A program made the translations under genes and the position numbers. Of a DNA stretch of 64,000 nt, positions 19,839 through 28,624 are shown one piece after another (the first letter of the stretch is position 1; each line of letters starts with the position of its first letter). The notes under the pieces are model-generated. The model had not been told where the DNA came from, made no database searches, and saw only the letters and a program-made list of their open reading frames with translations. The stretch comes from Sphingosinicellaceae bacterium (GTDB lineage: Bacteria > Pseudomonadota > Alphaproteobacteria > Sphingomonadales > Sphingomonadaceae): NCBI GenBank assembly GCA_019285715.1, contig CP079108.1, forward strand, positions 1,503,001 through 1,567,000, written 5' to 3'.

Positions 19839-20717
19839 TCAAAAGCCCTGCACAAGCTGGACGATGTATTTTTCCCGGAACGAGTTGCGGGTATCCGTGA
19901 CGGGAAACTCGACGCCGGCAAGCAGGAACAGGTTGCCGCCGACGTGCGTGCGCATGCCCGGCGTGACGCTGACGAAGCTCGGATTGTTGCCGGTTGTCGG
20001 CTCCCGCCAGTTGCCCGCTACATATAAGGTAAGGTCGCCAAAGGGCGCGTCGCTGTGCGGCGTGAACGTACGACCGACCGCCGCATTGAGGACGAAGCTG
20101 TCCGGTCGGCCGGAGTCCGCGAGCTCGTACGCGACACGGCCACGAAGCGAAAAGCCGTAACCGACGTCGCTCCACAAGTTGATCTGCGGTTGCGCCGCGA
20201 ACACCGAATTCCCGAGGCGGCTCGACCCCGTCGGAATTCGCCAGCCGACCCCGGTGTTGATCGACAGGTTCTTGGTTTCCGCGAGCATAAGCTGTGTCGT
20301 CAGGGTGATGTCGCCGAAATCGCTCCGGCCTCCCGACTGCTGGTAAAACGGAACTTCGAGGCCGGCCCACAGGCGCCGCGAGATCGGGTAGTTGAAGCGC
20401 GCCAGAACCTCGTGCGCGCCCGGACCCTGGCGGTCGGTGTAATCGTAGGCGAGGTGGACTTCCCGGGTGAAGAAGCCGTCGGCCGTCGCGAGCCAGCCCT
20501 GCCGCGGTGCGCCGCTGTCGCCGTTTGGCACCGGTATCCATTTTTCGAGGAGTTCCGAGCCGAATGCGGCGGAGCTTAGTGGCGACCAGGCGGGGTCGGC
20601 CGCGGCTAGCAATGGAGTCTCCTGCGCCGCGGCGGCCACGGGGAGGACTGCGAGAGCGGCCAGGAACGCGACGCGGCAAGTAAGTGCCGGTTTCGGGATT
20701 TTCACCGACGGAATCAT
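19839..20717 (-). CDS. Outer membrane beta-barrel protein of unknown function
   Basis: A 292-residue protein with a signal peptide (cleavage near AAAAQ, about residue 31) and regularly spaced amphipathic strands, e.g. HEVLARFNYPISRRLWAGLEV, LSINTGVGWRIPTG and LFLLAGVEFPVTDT. It ends in a barrel-like segment with a terminal Phe (YIVQLVQGF), the classical C-terminal signature for outer membrane insertion. It resembles transporter/porin-like proteins of unknown substrate. It converges on the LysR gene at 18858. Confidence 0.75.
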   Translation of the reverse strand: MIPSVKIPKPALTCRVAFLAALAVLPVAAAAQETPLLAAADPAWSPLSSAAFGSELLEKWIPVPNGDSGAPRQGWLATADGFFTREVHLAYDYTDRQGPGAHEVLARFNYPISRRLWAGLEVPFYQQSGGRSDFGDITLTTQLMLAETKNLSINTGVGWRIPTGSSRLGNSVFAAQPQINLWSDVGYGFSLRGRVAYELADSGRPDSFVLNAAVGRTFTPHSDAPFGDLTLYVAGNWREPTTGNNPSFVSVTPGMRTHVGGNLFLLAGVEFPVTDTRNSFREKYIVQLVQGF

Positions 20718-20796
20718 GCTCGAGCCTTCAAGATTGCCGCCGGGTACGCCTCACTGCAGTTGGGCGGCGGACCGGGAACGGCGTGGGATGGCAATC

Positions 20797-20825
20797 AGGG
20801 CCGGGGGGAGGGGGAGCCCGGCCCT
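20797..20825 (-). terminator. Stem-loop downstream of the secreted-protein gene
   Basis: AGGGCCGGG (20797-20805) pairs perfectly with CCCGGCCCT (20817-20825) across an 11-nt purine-rich loop. It lies 9 nt beyond the stop of the minus-strand gene ending at 20835. There is no strong U-tract, so it may be a weak or factor-assisted terminator, or an mRNA-stabilising hairpin. Confidence 0.45.
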
Positions 20826-20834
20826 AAAGGCGAC

Positions 20835-22007
20835 TCAGCGGGAGGGAAGTTCGGGTTGCGCGATGACCGGGCAATTGATGATCGCGCCGGTCGGGCGGAG
20901 GCCGCCGACGAACGGGTTGCCCGGGGCTGGAGGGTTGATGAAGGCGCTCTCGACCAGGCCCGCGCCGATCAGATCCTTGAGATCGGTGAACGACACGATG
21001 CGCCGAACCTTACCGTCGCGGATTGCAGCGGCAGTCCACTGGCTGACGTGGGCATCCCACATCGGGCTGTAGTTGTTCGTCGCCGACCGGTTGTCGTTCT
21101 GCGGTCCGACCGGGAAGACGTTGATCGGATCGACGCCACCGTTCGCGAGCGACATCTCAAAGCCCTGCGACTGGTCCGAGCTCGCATCGCGCGGCCCGTT
21201 CAGCACCGGCGAGAACCCCAGCAGCGCCGAATTGTCATCGGGCGTGGATTGGCCGATCGTCGGCAATTTGCCCAGGCGCGGCGCGTACACGCCCTTCTCG
21301 AGGACCGACGGCACGGCCGCCGACACGTCGGTCACCAGATGGTAGAACCACTGCTTGCCGTCGTGCATGCCATCGAGGAGCGACATGGTGATCGTGCGCT
21401 TCTTGAGATCGACGGCGACCGCGCGGTCGTGCCGGCCGGTCGAGTTGGCGACGACCTGGATGTTGAGGACGACACCGCTCGGCAAGACGGCGAGCGAGGA
21501 GTAGTTCGCATCGCCGAGCGCGCCTGGCGTTGCGACGCTGGGCGGGAAAGGCTTGTCGCCGGCGCCGGGAGCAACCGCGTACACGGGCGTGAAGTCGACG
21601 TCGCCCGGCAGATGCACGACGCCCTTGACGATCGTGACGGGCATCGCGCCATCTGATTGCGCGCCCTTGGCGAGCTTGGGAGCGAAGTTGATCCCCATGG
21701 CCCGGGCCACGTCGAAGTCGGACGATTCAGTAATGATGAAGTAGGTCGGCTCGCCGCTGGGACCGATGCCGCGGTAGAGCGGCAGGGTGACGTTCGCCTT
21801 GCGGAACGTGAAGTCAATTGCAAGGGCGCTTTTCACGAAGACGTGATCGGTCGCCTTGAACTTGGTCCCGTGGCCGATGGAATAGGCGTGGCGACCCGAC
21901 TCCTTGGCGGCTTCCTGCTGGATCGACTGGATTTCGTCGGTCGTCGCGGCTTGGGCGACAACCGGTGCTAATACGGCAATAGCAATTGCCAGTGTCTTGA
22001 GTTTCAT
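20835..22007 (-). CDS. Secreted protein of unknown function
   Basis: A 390-residue protein with a signal peptide (MKLKTLAIAIAVLAPVVAQA, cleavage after Ala20). The mature part has short conserved-looking motifs (YSIGHGTKFKATDHVFVK, GMHDGKQWFYHLVTDVSA, NYSPMWDAHVSQWT) but no domain I can name and no Cys pairs or metal motif. Predicted periplasmic or extracellular. It is divergent from msrB and in line with the outer-membrane barrel gene downstream (117 nt), which may be a partner. Confidence 0.7.
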   Translation of the reverse strand: MKLKTLAIAIAVLAPVVAQAATTDEIQSIQQEAAKESGRHAYSIGHGTKFKATDHVFVKSALAIDFTFRKANVTLPLYRGIGPSGEPTYFIITESSDFDVARAMGINFAPKLAKGAQSDGAMPVTIVKGVVHLPGDVDFTPVYAVAPGAGDKPFPPSVATPGALGDANYSSLAVLPSGVVLNIQVVANSTGRHDRAVAVDLKKRTITMSLLDGMHDGKQWFYHLVTDVSAAVPSVLEKGVYAPRLGKLPTIGQSTPDDNSALLGFSPVLNGPRDASSDQSQGFEMSLANGGVDPINVFPVGPQNDNRSATNNYSPMWDAHVSQWTAAAIRDGKVRRIVSFTDLKDLIGAGLVESAFINPPAPGNPFVGGLRPTGAIINCPVIAQPELPSR

Positions 22008-22265
22008 TGCAGCGTTTCTCTCGGTTCAATGGTTTGAGGCTGCAGGGTAGTCGGGGCCGTTTGATCGGTAGAATGCCGAGATGCTATCGGTTCGATAGGG
22101 TGGCGCTATCATTCTCCAGCGAAGTCGGGATCTACGGCAGAACGACCGTGGCGCATGTGGTGCGGTTCCGGCGGACCGGGTCTATTCCGAGTACCAGACG
22201 GAAACCGCAGTCGCTTGGATTCACTGTTGCAACGCTTACCTGTCCTATCCAGTCAGGAGAACGAA

Positions 22266-22712
22266 ATGGCCGAATATCAAAAATCCGAAGCCGCGATCGC
22301 CAACCTGACGCCGGAGCAGTTCCGCGTCACGCAGCACAGCGGCACCGAGGCCCCCGGCAGCGGCGAGCATCTCGACAACCACGAGGCCGGTATCTACGTC
22401 GACATCGTCTCGGACGAGCCGCTGTTCGCGTCATCGGACAAGTACGAATCCGGCTGCGGCTGGCCGAGCTTCACCAAGCCGATCGAGCCTGCAAATGTCG
22501 ACGAGCTGCGCGACACGGCGCACGGCATGGTCCGTACCGAGGTCCGCTCGGTGAACGGTGACAGCCATCTCGGACACGTCTTTCCGGACGGCCCCGAGGA
22601 CCGCGGCGGGCTGCGTTACTGCATCAATTCGGCCTCGCTGCGGTTCGTCGCGCGCGAGGACATGGAAGCCGAGGGATACGGCGCTTATCTCAGCCAGGTG
22701 GAGGATATCTGA
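22266..22712 (+). CDS. msrB: Peptide-methionine (R)-S-oxide reductase MsrB
   Basis: A 148-residue enzyme that reduces methionine-R-sulfoxide in proteins. The catalytic Cys119 lies in [14 protein letters not shown] and a likely resolving Cys64 in SGCGWPSF. The two CxxC zinc motifs of the zinc form are absent ([10 protein letters not shown] and [12 protein letters not shown] sit in their places), so this is a zinc-free MsrB. AGGAG is 6 nt upstream of the ATG at 22266. It overlaps msrA by one base (TGATG). Confidence 0.95.
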   Translation: MAEYQKSEAAIANLTPEQFRVTQHSGTEAPGSGEHLDNHEAGIYVDIVSDEPLFASSDKYESGCGWPSFTKPIEPANVDELRDTAHGMVRTEVRSVNGDSHLGHVFPDGPEDRGGLRYCINSASLRFVAREDMEAEGYGAYLSQVEDI

Positions 22713-23221
22713 TGACCATTGAACGCGCAGTTCTGGCCGGCGGCTGCTTCTGGGGGATGCAGGACCTCATCCGGCGCTTGCCCGGCGTGGTCTCGACCCG
22801 CGTCGGCTACACCGGCGGCGACGTGCCCAACGCCACCTATCGCAATCACGGTGACCACGCCGAGGCGATCGAGATCAATTACGATCCCGCCAAGACCGAT
22901 TATCGTTCGCTGCTCGAGTTCTTCTTCCAGATCCACGATCCGAGCACGCCGAACCGGCAGGGCAACGACCGCGGCGCGAGCTATCGCTCGGCGATCTTCT
23001 ACGTCGATGACGAGCAGCGCCGGGTTGCACTCGACACCATCGCCGACGTCGATGCGTCCGGCCTGTGGCCCGGGAAGACGGTGACGCAAGTCGTGCCGGT
23101 CAGCGACTTCTGGGAGGCCGAGCCCGAGCACCAGGATTATCTGGAGCGCATCCCGAACGGTTACACCTGCCATTTCGTGCGTCCGGCCTGGACGCTGCCA
23201 AGACGGGCCGATGCGGCATAG
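22712..23221 (+). CDS. msrA: Peptide-methionine (S)-S-oxide reductase MsrA
   Basis: A 169-residue MsrA with the active-site motif GGCFWG (Cys12) and family stretches [36 protein letters not shown] and [17 protein letters not shown]. It reduces methionine-S-sulfoxide, complementing the MsrB encoded immediately upstream and translated from the same message. No signal peptide is seen, so a cytoplasmic repair pair is likely. Confidence 0.97.
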   Translation: MTIERAVLAGGCFWGMQDLIRRLPGVVSTRVGYTGGDVPNATYRNHGDHAEAIEINYDPAKTDYRSLLEFFFQIHDPSTPNRQGNDRGASYRSAIFYVDDEQRRVALDTIADVDASGLWPGKTVTQVVPVSDFWEAEPEHQDYLERIPNGYTCHFVRPAWTLPRRADAA

Positions 23222-23402
23222 CCGCAGATGCGTTGGCGATTTGCGGATCATGTGACCTTTACGCCAGCGGCAGCGGCAGCGGCTGACCGGATGCTGCGGG
23301 GGGAGCAGATAGAGCATCTTTCGAGCTGACAGACTCGTTGGGGATTCCCAAGCCGGCTTCGATCTGATTCAAGATGCATGCTGGCGAGGGAGGCTGGCGT
23401 GC

Positions 23403-24349
23403 ATGACCAAGGCGCTGTCGATCGATCTTCGTGAGCGTGTTGTTGCGGTGATCGACGGGGGTTTGTCACGACGCCAGGCGGCGGCTCGGTTCGGGGTCAG
23501 CGTGTCGAGCGCGATCCGTTGGCATGCGCTGGCGAGACAGACGGGTGCTGCCACGCCAAAGCGGCAGGGCGGCGACCGGCGCTCGGGACGGATCGAGGCC
23601 CATGCCGACATGATCCTCGGCGCCGTCGCCAGGCAGCCCGACATCACGCTTGCCGAGCTACGCGAGATGCTTACCGGGCACGGCGTCACCGTCGGCATCG
23701 CGACGCTGTGGCGGTTCTTCGCGCGTCGGAAGATCACGCTCAAAAAAAGTCCGGGCATGCAGCGGAGCAGGATCGTCCCGACGTCGTAGCTCGCCGCGAG
23801 GCGTGGTTCGAAGGTCAGCTCGACCTCGATCCGCATCGCCTCGTGTTCATCGACGAGACCGGGGCCAACACCAAGATGGCGCGCCTTCACGGGCGTGCCC
23901 CGTGCGGGCAGCGGCTGCGGATGAGCGTGCCGCACGGACATTGGAAAACCACGACGTTTACGGGCGCTCTGCGGTTGACGGGCATGACCGCGCCGATGGT
24001 GCTCGACGGCCCGATGACGGGCGAGTGGTTCCTCGCCTATGTCGAGCAGGTGCTGGGGCCGACGCTCAGCCCCGGCGACGTGATCATCATGGACAACCTG
24101 CCAGCCCACAAAGGCGCCGCCGTCCGTGAAGCCATTGAGGCGAGCGGCGCGACGCTGCTCTTCCTCCCGCCATACTCGCCCGACTTCAACCCGATCGAAA
24201 ACGCCTTCTCGAAGCTCAAGGCGCTGCTCCGAAAAGCCGCCGCCCGAACCGTCGACCAGCTCTGGACCGTCATCGGCAACAGCCTCGACGCATTCACACC
24301 CGACGAATGCGCCAACTACTTCAGGCACGCCGGCTATGATGCGTACTGA
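23403..24349 (+). CDS. IS630-family transposase, two frames joined by a -1 shift
   Basis: The first frame (23403-23789) encodes the HTH part ([19 protein letters not shown]). The DDE domain lies in the -1 frame and ends at 24349, with the first Asp in [12 protein letters not shown], the second in [12 protein letters not shown] and the Glu in [13 protein letters not shown]. The two frames meet at a run of seven A followed by G (23742-23749), where a -1 slip turns TLKKSPG into [15 protein letters not shown], the family's continuous sequence. Frameshifted expression is typical of several IS630 subgroups, so the gene may be functional. The element's right end is disrupted by IS110, which could block mobility. 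Confidence 0.85.
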
Positions 24350-24380
24350 TCGGAAAATGCTTGTCTTATGAAGACTCCGG

Positions 24381-24563
24381 CCTTTCTGCGAAGATAGGCC
24401 GCCGCCGACGAGCCGCAAACTCGCCGGTGGCGGGAAGGGACGGATCGTAAAAATGCTGGTCGTCATGGACCGAGCTAGAGTTTGATCGCCCTTCTCTTTT
24501 CCTGTGGCCTGAACGGATACGTGGGCTTGTGGGCCCGCATGACAAGCAGAGGACCTGGAAAAG
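24381..24563 (+). ncRNA. Predicted IS110 bridge RNA (copy 1)
   Basis: The left end contains a 5' stem-loop (14-nt arms 24399-24412 and 24420-24433, one mismatch), then two loops with guide pairs. Target loop: AAAATGCT (24450-24457), a GGTC/GACC hairpin, then CTAGAG (24475-24480); these equal the left target and the reverse complement of the right target flanking this insertion. Donor loop: AACGGATAC (24512-24520), a GTGGGC/GCCCGC hairpin, then GACAAG (24541-24546); these equal the element's right end (25516-25524) and the reverse complement of its left end CTTGTC (24360-24365). The order and structure match bridge RNAs described for IS621. The RNA ends are approximate. Confidence 0.82.
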
Positions 24564-25511
24564 ATGGAGACCAGTATAGCTCAGAATGTCGGCGTCGATA
24601 TCTGCAAAGCGACGCTCGACGTTCACTTGCACCCGGCGGGCACAGCCCGCCAGTTCACCAATGATGCCAAAGGCCTCAAGGCCTTGCTGGGCTGGCTTGC
24701 AGATCGTCGCATCGCCCGCGTCGTCTTCGAGCCGACCGGACGCTACCACCACAACTTCGAGCGCCGGCTCGGTAGTGCCGGCTTGCCGCTTGCCAAGGTC
24801 AACCCGCGCCAGGCCCGGCGCTTTGCCGAGGCAATCGGCTGCAACGCCAAGACCGATGCAGTCGACGCCGCGATGCTGGCACGCATGGGTGCCTTGCTCG
24901 AGCTGCCGTCGCGGCCAATCGTCAGCGAGATCCTCGACGATATGAAGGAGTTGCAGGTTGCCAGGCTCGGCCTGGTCAAGGACCGGACCGCTGCAAAGAA
25001 CCGCGAGCATGTTTGTCGCTCGCGGCTTTTGAAACGCCACGCCGCGCAGCGGCTTGCCCAGATCGACCGGCAGATCGCCGCGATCGACGCCGAGCTGAAA
25101 GCCAGCCTGTCCCGCGAGCCGGACCTTGCAACGCGCTTCGAGGTTCTCGTCTCCATTCCCGGTATCGGCGAGACTACGGCGATCGCCATGCTCATCGAAA
25201 TGCCCGAACTCGGAACGCTCGACAGCAAGCAGGTCGCGTCGCTGGCCGGCCTCGCACCAATCGCCCGCGACAGCGGGCAGCACCGCGGCAAGCGTCATAT
25301 CCGGGGCGGACGAGCCCAGCTGCGACACGCGCTTTACATGCCCGCGCTCGTCGCCACCCGGTTCAACGCCGACATGAAGGCTAAATATAAGGCTCTCGTT
25401 GCTGCCGGAAAACCGCCGAAAGTAGCCATCACAGCGGTCATGCGTAAGCTCGTCATCCTGGCAAACTCGCTGCTCAAAACAGGCAGAAACTGGACACCGA
25501 AATCCGCTTGA
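24564..25511 (+). CDS. IS110-family transposase (bridge-RNA-type recombinase)
   Basis: 315 residues. The N-terminal RuvC-like DEDD domain shows Asp12 (VGVDICK), Glu56 (VVFEPTGR), Asp98 and Asp101 (TDAVDAAML). The C-terminal transposase-20 domain has VSIPGIGETTAIAML and SLAGLAPIARDSGQHRG, with the likely catalytic Ser237 in RDSGQ. This family recombines a circular donor with a target guided by a bridge RNA. The ATG at 24564 directly follows the predicted bridge RNA. The product is identical to that of copy 2 at 33529-34476. The long antisense frame through it is not a gene. Confidence 0.96.
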   Translation: METSIAQNVGVDICKATLDVHLHPAGTARQFTNDAKGLKALLGWLADRRIARVVFEPTGRYHHNFERRLGSAGLPLAKVNPRQARRFAEAIGCNAKTDAVDAAMLARMGALLELPSRPIVSEILDDMKELQVARLGLVKDRTAAKNREHVCRSRLLKRHAAQRLAQIDRQIAAIDAELKASLSREPDLATRFEVLVSIPGIGETTAIAMLIEMPELGTLDSKQVASLAGLAPIARDSGQHRGKRHIRGGRAQLRHALYMPALVATRFNADMKAKYKALVAAGKPPKVAITAVMRKLVILANSLLKTGRNWTPKSA

Positions 25512-25528
25512 TCACAACGGATACTCTA

Positions 25529-26208
25529 GTGGTCGTTGGCGACTTTAAGTCTGAAAGCTGTAGCAGCGACAAATCACCGGAGGATGTTCCGCAGGCCGGA
25601 GAGTTCGGCGATTATCCTGGTGGCGAGACTGATCGGTGGTCCCATAAGTACACCCGAATAAGTCGCATGACCGACGCGGTCTCTGCGGTCGTCGAAAGCG
25701 TCGGAATGCCATTCCAGAGGATGAGTTTCGAGTGAACGATGAGCCTGGCGCTTCCGCCCGCGTTGGCTTTTCGGTAGACGTCTGCGTCGTCGAAGCTCGA
25801 GATCCGGTTGCCTAGTAACTCTCTAATGCCGCTCGGGAGCAGGCTTTGTCTCTGGACGACGGTGTCGTTGCAAATCGATTAGACCGTAATTTCTAGGTCT
25901 CCACGCCAAGTGTGGGCGGATTGACAGGTTGGCGCGTGGTTATTCCGTCCTGCTGGATGGCGTGAATGTTATACGGGCCGGAAAGCCGATCATTTGCTCA
26001 CGCTCAAGAATGCGGAATAATTTAGCCGGCAGGCGACACGTCACCGACCCACCGTTTGGAAGATCGGAATAGCGGGTTGGTCAATGTGATGCAGCGGCTC
26101 CGACGGAGAAGTCCCAGAAGACTCCGGGAGACGCCGATCCGCGGCGATCTTGACCGGACTGACCGTCCACAAATGGGGTCTTCCAGATTGTTGAACTGGG
26201 CCACTGCG
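25529..26208. other. 680 bp without a supportable gene
   Basis: Lies between the right end of the IS630/IS110 composite and the LysR gene. Base composition is more AT-rich and codon periodicity is weaker than in flanking DNA. Short frames exist (e.g. 25508-25735) but begin inside the IS end and show no motif. It looks like decayed or non-coding accessory DNA; I recognise nothing in it. Confidence 0.5.
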
Positions 26209-27105
26209 TCAGGCAAATTGCGCCTGCAGGTTGGTGAGCAACCACGTTCCCGCGCGGCCCAGCGGATGGTCGCGCATGTGCGCTGCATAGACCGTCAGCG
26301 AACCTTTCGGACCAGCCGGGTCGTCCTCGATGACGAGCGCCACGAGCCTGCCCGTGGCGATGTGCGGCGCCACGAGACGCTCGGGCATCCGGCACCATCC
26401 CATGCCCGCCAGCAGGAAGTCGAGGCGGCGGCCCAGCTCGACAAAGCGCCATTGCCGCGATCCGACCACGCCGTAGCTCGGCCCGTCGGGCGCGGATGGG
26501 TCGGACAGGACGAGCTGGACATGGTCGCTAAGGTCGCTGCGGGTCGCTGCCCGGTCGAGCCGTGCCAGTGGATGATCGGCCGATACCACCGGCACGAGTT
26601 CGATGCCGAGCAACGGCAGGGCGACGACATCCTCGGGCACGTTCGGCAGCAGGATGCACAGTGCCAGCGCTGCCTCGCCGCGCCGCAGCCGACGCTCGGC
26701 GCCGCCGAGCCCCTCCGTCGAGAAGCTGACCGACAGGCAGGGGAACTCAGCGCGCAGCGCATGCAGGCTGTCGATGAAGGTATCGGTCGGCACCAGCGGG
26801 TCGATCGCAATCGCCAGCTCAGGCTCGACGCCGCCGCGCGTCGCGGCAGCGATCGCCTCGAACCGGGCGGCGCCGGACAGCACCGTGCGCGCCTGGGCAA
26901 CGAGGACGCGCCCTGCCTCTGTCAATACCGGCCGAAAGCCCGAGCGGTCGAACATTGCGATACCTTGCGCATGCTCGAGCGTTGCGACCATCTGGCTGAT
27001 CGCCGATTGCGCGCGGCCGAGCCGACGTCCGGCCGCCGAAAAGCTGCCGACCTCGGCGATCGTGACCAAGACGCGGAGCTGGTCGAGCGTGAGGTTACCG
27101 ATCAT
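26209..27105 (-). CDS. LysR-family transcriptional regulator
   Basis: A 298-residue LTTR with N-terminal HTH (LTLDQLRVLVTIAEVGSFSAAGRRLGRAQSAISQMVATLE) and an effector domain starting near residue 95. It is divergent from the DODA-type dioxygenase and azoreductase genes (75-bp gap). Divergent placement is the usual arrangement for LTTR control of the neighbouring operon, so these two genes are its likely targets. Confidence 0.93.
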   Translation of the reverse strand: MIGNLTLDQLRVLVTIAEVGSFSAAGRRLGRAQSAISQMVATLEHAQGIAMFDRSGFRPVLTEAGRVLVAQARTVLSGAARFEAIAAATRGGVEPELAIAIDPLVPTDTFIDSLHALRAEFPCLSVSFSTEGLGGAERRLRRGEAALALCILLPNVPEDVVALPLLGIELVPVVSADHPLARLDRAATRSDLSDHVQLVLSDPSAPDGPSYGVVGSRQWRFVELGRRLDFLLAGMGWCRMPERLVAPHIATGRLVALVIEDDPAGPKGSLTVYAAHMRDHPLGRAGTWLLTNLQAQFA

Positions 27106-27180
27106 CCATCGGCAAGACTGATGGACATCATCACAACTTCATAGCTGTCGCTAGCCGCCTGCGGAACCCATATAACCGGC

Positions 27181-27972
27181 ATGCAACCGACATTCTTCAT
27201 CAATCACGGCGGCGGACCTTGCTTCTTCCTCGACCCCGGGCCGATGCGCGACACCTGGCGTGAGCTTGAAGACTATCTGCGCGGCTTCATGGCGACGCTC
27301 GACGAGCGACCGCGTGCGATCCTGATCGTCTCGGGCCACTGGGAAGCGGATGCGCCGACCGTTAACGCAGGCGCGCATCCGGCATTGATATACGATTACA
27401 GCGGCTTCCCGGCACACACCTACCGCCTGACTTTCCCGGCACGCGGCGCGCCCGATGTCGCGGCTAGAGTCAACGCGCTACTGTCTGCGGCGGGCATCGC
27501 CAGTGCCAGCGAGACGTCGCGCGGCTGGGATCATGGCGTGTTCGTGCCGCTCAAGGTCATGCTGCCGGGAGCGGACGTGCCTGCTGTCCAGCTCTCGCTC
27601 CAGCGCGGTCTCGATCCTGCCACCCACCTCGCGATCGGCCGAGCCTTGAAGCCGCTGCGCGACGACGGCGTGCTGATCCTCGGCAGCGGCCAGAGCTATC
27701 ACAACATGCGGGGCTTCTTTGCCGGCGGTGGGCCCGACCTCAAGGCCGAGGCCTTCGACGAATGGCTTCGCGCGGCGATGATCGATGGCCAGAACCGGGA
27801 CAGCGCCCTGCTGCGCTGGGAGGACGCCCCGGGTGCCCGCGACGCGCAGCCGCAAGAGGATCATTTCTTGCCGCTGATGGTCGCGGCCGGTGCCGCGTAC
27901 GGCGAACCCGGCACTGTCGACTTTCACGGCCATGCACTCGGCAAGCCGATCTCCGGCTTTCGTTTCGGCTGA
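27181..27972 (+). CDS. DODA-type extradiol aromatic ring-opening dioxygenase
   Basis: A 263-residue LigB-superfamily enzyme similar to 4,5-DOPA extradiol dioxygenase (YgiD). Metal-ligand histidines are visible: His9 (FFINHGGGP), His53 (VSGHWEA) and about His174 (GQSYHNMRG), with WDHGVFVPLKVM carrying the catalytic-loop His. It cleaves catechol rings using a divalent metal; the true substrate is unknown. It starts 75 bp from the divergent LysR gene and is followed at 24 nt by azoreductase, so the two probably form an operon for aromatic or quinone compounds. Confidence 0.9.
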   Translation: MQPTFFINHGGGPCFFLDPGPMRDTWRELEDYLRGFMATLDERPRAILIVSGHWEADAPTVNAGAHPALIYDYSGFPAHTYRLTFPARGAPDVAARVNALLSAAGIASASETSRGWDHGVFVPLKVMLPGADVPAVQLSLQRGLDPATHLAIGRALKPLRDDGVLILGSGQSYHNMRGFFAGGGPDLKAEAFDEWLRAAMIDGQNRDSALLRWEDAPGARDAQPQEDHFLPLMVAAGAAYGEPGTVDFHGHALGKPISGFRFG

Positions 27973-27996
27973 TCCATTCCCCTCAGGAGTATACCC

Positions 27997-28602
27997 ATGA
28001 CCAAGCTTCTCGTCGTTGAGACCAGCCCGCGAGGCGACCATTCGATCTCGCGCGGCCTTACCCGCCGCTTCGTCGCTGAATGGCAGGCGGCGCATCCCGA
28101 TGGCGAGGTCGTCATCCGCGACCTGATGGAGACCCACCTGAAGTTCATCGACGCGCCGTGGCTGCAGGCGTATTTCACGCCGGCCGAACAGCACTCGTCC
28201 GCGATGAAGGAGGAGCTGGCCCTGTCGGACGATCTCGTCGCCGAACTGCTCGCCTGCGACCACCTCGTCATCGCGACACCTGTCTACAACTACAATGTCC
28301 CCGCTGCGCTCAAGGCCTGGATCGACAGCATCGTCCGCAAGGGGATGACACTGGGCTTCGATGGAAGCGGCCTCGTCCTGGGCAAGAAGGCGACCATCCT
28401 GATGGCCTCGGGCGGCGTCTACACCGAAGGCTCGCCGATCCGCGACCGCGACATCGCCACGCAGTACCTGCGCCTGATCCTGAAGATCATTGGCATCACC
28501 GACGCCACCTTCATCGCCGCCAGCAATGCCAAGTCGGTCGACATGGGCGAGATCGACCGCGATGCCTTCCTCGACAAGTTCTCGAGCGAGATCACCGCTT
28601 AA
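27997..28602 (+). CDS. azoR: FMN-dependent NADH:quinone/azo reductase
   Basis: A 201-residue flavodoxin-like AzoR. The N-terminus [23 protein letters not shown] is the FMN-phosphate loop; the flavin-binding strand is [20 protein letters not shown], followed by [23 protein letters not shown]. The enzyme reduces quinones and azo dyes with NADH. It follows the dioxygenase in a probable two-gene operon, consistent with handling redox-active aromatics. AGGAG precedes the ATG. Full length. Confidence 0.94.
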   Translation: MTKLLVVETSPRGDHSISRGLTRRFVAEWQAAHPDGEVVIRDLMETHLKFIDAPWLQAYFTPAEQHSSAMKEELALSDDLVAELLACDHLVIATPVYNYNVPAALKAWIDSIVRKGMTLGFDGSGLVLGKKATILMASGGVYTEGSPIRDRDIATQYLRLILKIIGITDATFIAASNAKSVDMGEIDRDAFLDKFSSEITA

Positions 28603-28624
28603 GCCGCGTAACAGTAGGCAACTA

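Larger units (their letters stand above)
24360..25523 (+). mobile_element. IS110-family element, copy 1
   Basis: The element is 1164 bp, defined by comparison with an apparently identical inverted copy at 33517-34680; identity stops at both ends exactly at a CT dinucleotide. There are no terminal inverted repeats. The 5' noncoding end is about 200 bp and the 3' noncoding end only about 12 bp, the arrangement of IS110-group elements that encode their bridge RNA in the left end. It sits inside the right terminal repeat of the IS630 element. Confidence 0.9.
23310..25528 (+). mobile_element. IS630-family element, interrupted near its right end by IS110
   Basis: The left end starts at TA (23310-23311) followed by GAGCATCTTTCGAGCTG. 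The right end, read inward from TA at 25527-25528, is TAGAGCATTTTCCGATCAG once the IS110 copy is removed, matching 15 of 19 positions. TA at both ends fits the TA target duplication of IS630/Tc1-mariner elements. Without the 1164-bp IS110 insertion the element would be about 1.05 kb, a normal IS630 length. Confidence 0.8.

Noticed and set aside
24366-25328. 320-codon frame antisense to the IS110 transposase (also at 33712-34674)
   Set aside because: Present in both IS copies only because the DNA is identical; no protein features.
25508-25735. 75-codon frame after IS110
   Set aside because: Begins in the IS end and continues into unrelated sequence; no support as a gene.
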